Origin: Xiphias gladius | Taxonomy: Eukaryota > Chordata > Actinopteri > Istiophoriformes > Xiphiidae | Length of the DNA: 64,000 nt | Assembly: GCF_016859285.1 (NCBI RefSeq) | Contig: NC_053411.1 | Coordinates: 6,951,001 to 7,015,000 of the forward strand | Direction of reading: 5' to 3' | Shown: piece by piece, positions 57,070 to 64,000 of the stretch | Position numbering within the stretch: position 1 is the first letter of the stretch | Layout of the letters: each line of letters begins with the position of its first letter | Made by a program: the position numbers and the translations under genes | Notes under the pieces: generated by a model | Seen by the model: only the letters and a program-made list of their open reading frames with translations | What the model was told of the DNA's origin: nothing | Database searches by the model: none

Positions 57070-57720
57070 CAAATTTTATAATATTATAATACCAAAACTC
57101 TGTTGCAAGTAAAAATCCTGCATTGAAAATGTGTTTTAAGTTAAAGCATGTAAGTTTTATTAGCAAAATGTCTTAAAGTATCAAAAGTAGAAGTACTCAG
57201 TGCAGAGGAATTCCCCTTTCGGTGTTATACAATTATATATTATATTACTACGGTATATTATTAATGCTAGTGCATTAATGTGTAGGTTTACATTTCACTG
57301 TAAGTGAGGTGGAGCTCATTTTAACGACAATATATTGTTAAGTAGTTTAATCTATAACAAACCATCATATTTTTATAAGCTTGTCATATACTTTGTATGT
57401 AAAAATCTTAATTTAGGAGGTAACTAGTTACTAAAGCTGTCAGATAAAAGAAGCGGAGAAAAAATTGCAAATTTTTCCTCTGAAATGTAGGAGAAGTATA
57501 AAGTAGCATAAAACTGAAATACTCAAATGCAAGTACCTCAAATTTGTACTGAAGTATGGTACATTAATATATGTACTCCGCAACATTCCACCTCATAATG
57601 CATCTATACTTTTATTTAAGCATAGATTTTGAACTTTTGCCCTTTTGCTTGCAACAGAGTGTTCTTGTGCTTCGGTATATTTACTTAAATTAAGGTTCTG
57701 GATACTTCCTCCACCACTGC
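57070..57720. mobile_element. Interspersed teleost repeat, probably a non-autonomous DNA transposon
   Basis: Contains a run of phrases I recall from a very abundant acanthomorph repeat: GTAACTAGTTACTAAAGCTG, CCTCTGAAATGTAG, GAAGTATAAAGTAGCATAAA, AAATACTCAA, AAGTACCTCAAA, and a CCACCACTG end at 57709-57717. No protein is encoded. Boundaries are approximate and the class (hAT-like MITE) is inferred from memory rather than from visible terminal repeats. Confidence 0.5.
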
Positions 57721-59892
57721 TTTTAATACGAGATCATTTAGACTTTGTGACAACCCACCGTAGGCAGAGAAACACTGTCTTCTTTTCAGTCAAAAAGCAC
57801 TTTTCTGTTATGTACTTATTTTTATGTATTGTAACTGTATGCCAGTGCAATTTTTAGCCTTAACTTTGTTGTAATCCTAGCTACGGCGTTTATGATGGGC
57901 ATAGAATGTTATACCATACTGCAATGTTTTGATTTTTATGTTTTTAATGGTTTGTTTTGATTTTAAAAATGTGGTACTTTTACTTATTTTGTAAATTTGG
58001 ATGTTTAATCTTTACTGGTGTCTTTTAAACCCATACGGCACGGTTATAAGTTTTTCAAATAAAAATCAACAAGCTTAAAGTAATGTAACTAACTACACCA
58101 GCAGTCTAACCTAAGAAAAGTGGATTAATCAACTGCAGAAATCCTATACTGTATCTTTTAAGTTTAAAAATGTTAATATATGACCAGTTTCGTTATTAGC
58201 TTATATATAATGTAATGTCATAAAAACGTGACCCTTTCTCTTTCAAAAATGTAGATTTAAAACCATTCCTTTGATAAAAATGTCAGACAGTCCATGTAAC
58301 ACCCGAAACTTGAGTTGGCTCTCAGCAGACTTTCAGGGTCTTGGGACAATACAGTGCCGCCGTGTTGCTGTGGTATCACAGGGGGAGGTTTGAAGTTGAT
58401 GATACCGGGAATCAGAGCCCGTCTCAGCACCTCTCTGCGCACCCCACGCCGCTGCGAAACCCAACCACCATCTCACCCACCACCATGCACACTCATGACT
58501 GGCTCTCAGTCTGAGTCTGACACACACACTTACATCATTTACATCACAAAGTTACATGACCTTTCATTGGCTTTCATGGAGCACTACAGATAGTCAAGTG
58601 ATGTTTTACACTGAAATACAACAAAATAATACCACAGTTACCGGTCACTTAAGAATGGATAGCCTTCTGCTCTGAAAACCTGAAAACTGTGAGTGAAAAC
58701 AAGATATTGCAGACTAAAAAAGCAATCCTAAAGCGAGTCACTTCACTCAATATACTGGCACTAACTTAACTATTTAATATACCACTAGGTTTTTATATAC
58801 ATAAGAAAATGCTTGTTTTCAAAGGTTCCCCTTCATGCAGTTATTTTGATGCATTTCTATTTCCCTGAGATCAGCGGTTACAAACGGAGTCAGGGAAACA
58901 CAGCTCCGTTGATAATGAATGAATATCTCACTTTGGGCTGAATATTTGAACTTGTACTTTTCCTCATACAGTGCACAACATTCACAACGTTGTGAGCTGA
59001 TGGCGAATGTGTAGCTCTTCTGGAACAGTTCGAGGCTCAGTGCCTTGCTCAAGGGTATCTCATAGTTAAACAGAGGGGAAGGAAGTACTCAACTACCTTG
59101 TTTCGAACGTGTAGCCCTCTCCTCTGCCTTTTAGCAAAGACTGTCAGAATGTTGGACTGTTGAATGTCAGTGCCTGACTCCTGTTCAGTCTTACGAGGGC
59201 TGAATTGATCGTGCCGGGGGACGTATTAACCCCTCGTTCTTCTACGGGCCTAATAACAGCAAAGAAAATTTTACTGCAAAACGCCAGCACCAACCTCTGT
59301 ACAGCTCTGGCTAAATGACTCAGGGGAACCTTCCACCTTAGAAGAATTTTTTGCTCCTCTGGAAACAGTACATGTCTTTACAAATGACAAGTCTCACTCT
59401 TCAGCAGAGGGTTCTTAGAGGGTCGTGTACAGTGGCCTCTGGGTAGAGTTGTTTTCTTGTCCTGAATTAATGTATGAGCTTTTCTTTTGGTTTTCTGTTA
59501 GTTCTGTCAGCTTGAACACTATTCACTATGTTCGTAATGTGTTCTTGTGGCGTCACCACGCTCTATTTTATGGAAAACTGAAGCATGCAACGGTACAAAC
59601 TGTGTGAACAATAACAGATACCTGCTAACCCTGAACCTGTATCTCCCTATATGTGCATTGTGCTCAGCTTTAGTATGACTGAATACTACCTGGCCATGGC
59701 TTAGCTGTGTAGTAATTTGATTAAATGTAAATTAAGGTGTAAATTAAATGTAATTTAGGATTATACAAAATATAAGCGCAAACCTGAAACATTGTAATGC
59801 CTTGACACTAGATCTTGACACAAGGACTTTTTTCAGAACAGGGCCTCAAGATTAGATGACGTGATAAAGAGAAAACCCATCCTAATAGTAGC
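57721..59892. other. Intergenic DNA with one exon-like open stretch
   Basis: Mainly AT-rich. A local GC-rich patch at about 58310-58460 encodes on the minus strand RRALIPGIINFKPPPVIPQQ and further residues after an acceptor-like GGTTTCGCAG-type site. It has no family I recognise and no matching neighbouring exons, so it is left unannotated as a gene. Confidence 0.35.
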
Positions 59893-60018
59893 TGTTTGAC
59901 ATTTTGGGAAAAGTACTTATTAACTTAGAAACGGGGGAATAGCCAGCCTGGGCTCTGTCCAAAAGCGGGGGGGAAAAAAAACTACCTGCCAACTCTAAAG
60001 CTGACTAATTAATACATT
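59893..60018. repeat. Truncated copy of the dispersed repeat
   Basis: Begins TTTGACATTTTGGGAAAAGT and contains AGCCAGCCTGGGCTCTGTCC and CTCTAAAGCTGACTAATTAA, which align with the start of the fuller copy at 60278-60770, in the same orientation. The middle is deleted. Confidence 0.65.
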
Positions 60019-60277
60019 AGTAACAGTAGCCATTAGAATCTTCACAACTCCAATCCACCTTCCTTCCATGCCTCCCTTTCTCAAACCCTTCCTCTTTTCC
60101 TCTTTCTGTTCCCTCAGTCCTTCTCACAATCCAAACCTCTACTCCTGCTACCTCCTTCTCCGTTAGCCAAGCGTGGAGCCTGTACTCAAGGTATGTTCGG
60201 CTTAAAATGAAATAAAAGTGTATTTAATTTTTTGTATGTCATTTTTCAATCGGACAAAACTTCAAACTAAGGAGACT

Positions 60278-60770
60278 TCATGGAATATTTTGACATTTTG
60301 GTTGGGAGATAGATGAGAAGCTCTACATGAGAAGCAGATATCTTTAGCTTAGCTTAACGACTGGAAAACAGCTAGCCTATCTCTGTCTGAATGTAACAAA
60401 ATCCCCTAATAGCACCTCTGAAGCTCAGTTATTAACACATTATATCTTCGCCCAAACCGTACAAAAACTGAAGTGACAAGTAAAATGAAAATGACAAGTT
60501 ACGGTTTCATGGGAGGTTATGTGGCAGACTATTTCTTGGCCCGGCGCAGTGAGTTCCTAAAACTCAAACTGTGCTATTTCGTACAGATTAAACAAATTAG
60601 ATTGGTAGGCAGATTTTGTTACCTTTGGACAGCACAGGGCTAGCTGACTCCTTTATGCTTTCAGTGTTTGTGCTAAGCTAAGATAACCGGCGGCTGGAGT
60701 GTAGCTTCATATTTACCATCCAGAAATGGGGGTGGTATTTGTCTTCTCCTCTAACTCTCAGCAAGAAACT
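60278..60770. repeat. Near full-length copy of the dispersed teleost repeat
   Basis: Starts GAATATTTTGACATTTTGG, contains TTTAGCTTAGCTTAACGAC, CAGCTAGCCTATCTCTGTCT, AACACATTATATC, GACTATTTCTTGGCC and TGTGCTAAGCTAAGATAACC, and ends near CTCTCAGCAAGAAACTC. Non-coding. Related copies lie at 59893-60018 and 1529-1676. I recall it as a common percomorph element of uncertain class. Confidence 0.65.
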
Positions 60771-61240
60771 CTTTTTTAACTTCCATCAAAAATAGAACAC
60801 GATTCCACAATGACAGTGATGAGGACTTGGTTTTTAGAGGGTGAAAAGACAAAAGTGCGAATATCTAGCCAGAAACTGAATTTATATATAGCCATACTGA
60901 CATCAGACCTCGACTGTCTACAAATGTACATGTACTGGACAAAGTACTTTCCAAATTTTCAGCGGGACGTGCTGTGAGATGAGCATGTACTGAATGCATT
61001 TCTCCGGGCTTCTGTGTGTGTGTGTGTATAACATTAGGGTGTGTGTGTGTGGCTCTTCAAAAACATAGAGACCAAAAGAGACCGTACGAGAAAATGAGGG
61101 ATGAGAGGGTAAAAAAAAAAAAATCCCACTCAAACTGAAAGTGTGTGTATGTGTGCATGTATGTGTGTGTGAGGTTGAAGCCGCACACTAGGGTGTTTTT
61201 CTCTTGTTTCCAGCATCACTATGACACAGCTTGACACATA

Positions 61241-61285
<45 letters not shown>

Positions 61286-62980
61286 ACGGTGGTGTTATGA
61301 CAAGCTGGATGAAAGGCTGAAAGATCAACTGAAAGAGTGACAGCGGCCGATCAGCTTTGGTGAAACTACATCTCCTCTTCTCTCTCGTTCGCTGTCTCTC
61401 CTCCCCCATTCTCACACGTGTACTTACCAGGAGACCATACACACATGCATTTCACTGTCACAGACACATCTCTCCTCGTAATGACAAATTAACAGGTAAG
61501 AATACATTTTTATTCAAGTTCCAATTTTTTTTGTTTTTGTTTGTTTGTTTAAGCCGGACACTATAAGGTTGGAGTTTTACAAAATTACCTTCGAGAGAGT
61601 TTAACTTAACCCCGGGACCCAACAGTAGCATTATTAGCATACTCACAAAATTCTAAAACGCACGTTCTCCCCCCTGAGTGTTGTTTATCTGGCATCATTT
61701 AAGTTTTATCCAAGGGAGCCATTTTTTCCAAACTTCAGCCAGTAATATTTAGATTAAAGGTGCATATTTTTAGGGATTTTGTGGGTTAAATAATTCGATT
61801 TGTACGTTGCTTTGGATAAATCCATATGCTAAATTACGGATTTAGATAAATCCATGTAGAATTCCGGGATGTCATAAAAAGAGTGATAATATTTGATACA
61901 TTTATTGCACTTTCAAATATCTCTGTTGATTTACACTAATTTTGTTACATTACCTGGAGTGAAATTTCAAATCATTCCAATGAGTTTTGATCTTCCAAAA
62001 TGTTTTGGAAACATGGGTTTTGCACAAGTAGCTACAAAATCATGTTTTTTTCTTAGCCGCAGCATTATTTGTAGAACTTCAGTGTTGCTACCAGTAACAT
62101 GTTGGTGTTTATGGTAATCATGAGTCTAAAAACCACAAGCTTGATGTTCTTCGTTGTGAAAACTTTGTAAAGGTATAACGATATGACAAAACAGGAGTTC
62201 GGTTTAATCCTGACCTGAGTACAGTTAAAAATATTAAGGTTATTATCTTGCTGGGATATGTCAGGAAAAGGCCCACTCGATATTTGAAGTCTTGGATGTA
62301 ACCATAGAAGCCATTAATTTGCTAAGCTGTGATAATAGTGTGACTCTATACTCAGGTAGCAGATCATGTGAAACACCTAACTAAAACTCATATACCATCC
62401 CTGTAATAACTCCTCCCGTAATGAAGGCTGTAATGGTCCATCTTTGTTGAAACTTTTTACAGGCTGCAGTACGTGGTGCAGTTGTACTCCCTTACAGAGG
62501 TGTTTCAAAGTTGTATCTATCCCAACTGATTTAAATAAGGTGGGCAAAACATAGAAGAAGGGTTTGTACTGTTGTTGCTATTTTTGTCCTCCCTCGATTC
62601 TGTGACCTCCTTTCACATCTGGAGACAGAACGGGGCCAACAACCGCTTTCGTGTCTTAGACCATGAAGTAAAATTTAAGCATCTGTGCCAGCAAAGGCCC
62701 GAATCGAAGGCATTTATACCTAACATTACCAGATTTTTGCCGCTCAACATGAAAATCAAAGATAAAGAATCAGAAATTTCAACTGTGTTCATCTTTAAAA
62801 GACTTTTGTAACATTGTCATAGGTTTTCACCGTCTCTATCTGGAAGAAGGGGTTAAATGAGGAAACGGAAGATTGCAATGGGTTACAGTGCATTTCAGTC
62901 TTATCCAGAGACATATAACGATCCGCGAGAATACAAAGAAATATTCCACTGTTCATTGTTATATTGGGCACCTGATATAC
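60771..62980. other. Intergenic DNA
   Basis: AT-rich, with microsatellites at 61012-61284. No gene recognised; the ORFs here lack family resemblance. Confidence 0.4.
61242..61284. repeat. (CA)n microsatellite
   Basis: About 20 CA units; GT-rich tracts at 61012-61050 and 61140-61172 lie nearby. Confidence 0.95.
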
Positions 62981-62984
62981 AATG

Positions 62985-63810
62985 TCTATAAGAAGTATTC
63001 AACACGCCCCAACAGAGTAAACACAAACTAAATGAATACATAAGAATCAACCTCTTCAAGTACTGCTGCACGCAGTTTAGCTTCCTTTGACAGCAGTAAT
63101 AGACTTAAGTCTTCTTGGATAGTTTTGTATTAGGTTTAAACGTCTTGACGCTTCAACTTTTCCCTCTTCTTCTTTGCAAAAGTGCTCAAGCTCTGCTCAG
63201 TAGCATTGGTACCGTGAGTGAACAGCCATTTCTGCCACATATCCTTGATTGGACTGAGGACTGAATTCTGAATTGGCCACTGCACAACATTAACGTGTTG
63301 TTTTCCATCTTTTTCTGTGTAGCTTTGGCTTTATGTTTCACAAGCTTTCCAGGGCTCGCTGCAGAGAGGCATCACCACCGCATGATGCTGCAACACCATG
63401 CCTCAGAGTGGATATTGTGTGTTTCTGCTTATGTGCAGTGTTTGGCATCTGGTATGGTGGCCAGAAAGCAAAAAATTAGCCCCATCAGGCCATAAAGCCC
63501 TCTTCCACTTTGTTCCCACATGTGTTGTGACAAACGCTAACCTCAGATGTCATGTGACGTTTTTTGAACCGTGGTTTTCTCTTTGCCATAAGGCTGGGGC
63601 TGGTAAAGCATCCGGAAAGCAGTTTTTGGATCCAGTGTCTCCCTTGGAAACGTATAGCTCCCTGGCAGTTGCTAGCCTCTCGAAGGCCTCCCTCACTGGT
63701 TAGCTTTTCACACAGATCTCAGTATTTGAGGACAATCAGTCAGGGCATACTTAACGCCTCTAAAATATTTTTGTGTTCTTCCCCCTGACTGGTATTTCTT
63801 AATCACAGGT
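62985..63810 (-). mobile_element. Decayed Tc1/mariner-like transposon relic
   Basis: Ordered phrases match the reverse complement of a widespread fish Tc1-like element as I recall it: AAGTATTCAACACGCC at the left, then TTGGCCACTGCACAAC, CATGATGCTGCAACACCATG, GTTTGGCATCTGG, CCATCAGGCCATAAAGC, CTTCCACTTTGTTCCCACAT and GGATTTCTTAATCAC-like sequence at the right. The transposase would lie on the minus strand but no intact frame remains. No terminal inverted repeats are identified, so the ends are approximate. Confidence 0.45.
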
Positions 63811-64000
63811 TAACCTACAATGTTCCTTTATCTTAATGTTGTTGTTTTTGCAAGGAAATGGAGTGTGGGCAGCCTAGAATTACTTGTCACAACTTGAATG
63901 CACACAAATTATCTCCAACTCTAATCAGGCAGCTGCACCAATGATTTAGGTAAATAATCGTACAACCCATTACGTTGTGCTTTATATTTGCACTTAAATT

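Overview
This is a piece of a teleost fish nuclear genome, probably a percomorph. Genes are split by GT-AG introns, (CA)n microsatellites are frequent, most of the DNA is AT-rich and non-coding, and three stretches match one another as copies of a dispersed repeat that I recall as common in spiny-rayed fishes. Five genes can be assigned with confidence from exon-by-exon translation: brms1 (+, 821-3924), tmem179b (-, 11243-15136), a Prospero-homeobox gene, probably prox3 (-, 19758-25587), snx15 (-, 35847-43193) and slc3a2 (+, 51206-55221). Human BRMS1, TMEM179B, SNX15 and SLC3A2 all map to 11q12-q13, so this is a rearranged piece of that conserved block. A sixth small two-exon coiled-coil gene (-, 8228-9052) is well supported structurally, but I do not recognise it.

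Layout. 1-8 kb: brms1, then non-coding DNA holding the relic of a C2H2 zinc-finger gene. 8-16 kb: the coiled-coil gene, a tRNA-Ser(GCT) and tmem179b. 17-29 kb: the prox gene with a long 3' flank, an intronic tRNA-Ile(AAT) plus a deleted copy, a 103-nt U12-type AT-AC intron directly before the homeodomain, and a CpG-rich region upstream that probably holds its promoter. 29-35 kb: intergenic DNA rich in purine tracts and microsatellites. 35-43 kb: snx15, whose introns hold a tRNA-Leu cluster (three AAG, one TAG, several relics) and whose MIT-domain exon lies in an identical 888-bp-spaced tandem duplication. 43-50 kb: intergenic, ending at the slc3a2 promoter, with a possible divergent 56-codon ORF. 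51-55 kb: slc3a2, including one GC-AG intron. 56-64 kb: no confident gene, but several transposon-derived repeats.

The genes do not form one pathway. They cover chromatin repression (brms1), lymphatic/neural-type transcription control (prox), endosomal trafficking (snx15), amino-acid transporter assembly (slc3a2) and a four-pass membrane protein (tmem179b). The most interesting observations are the in-frame MIT exon duplication, the minor-spliceosome intron, and the nested tRNA-Leu cluster that appears to have driven local duplication.
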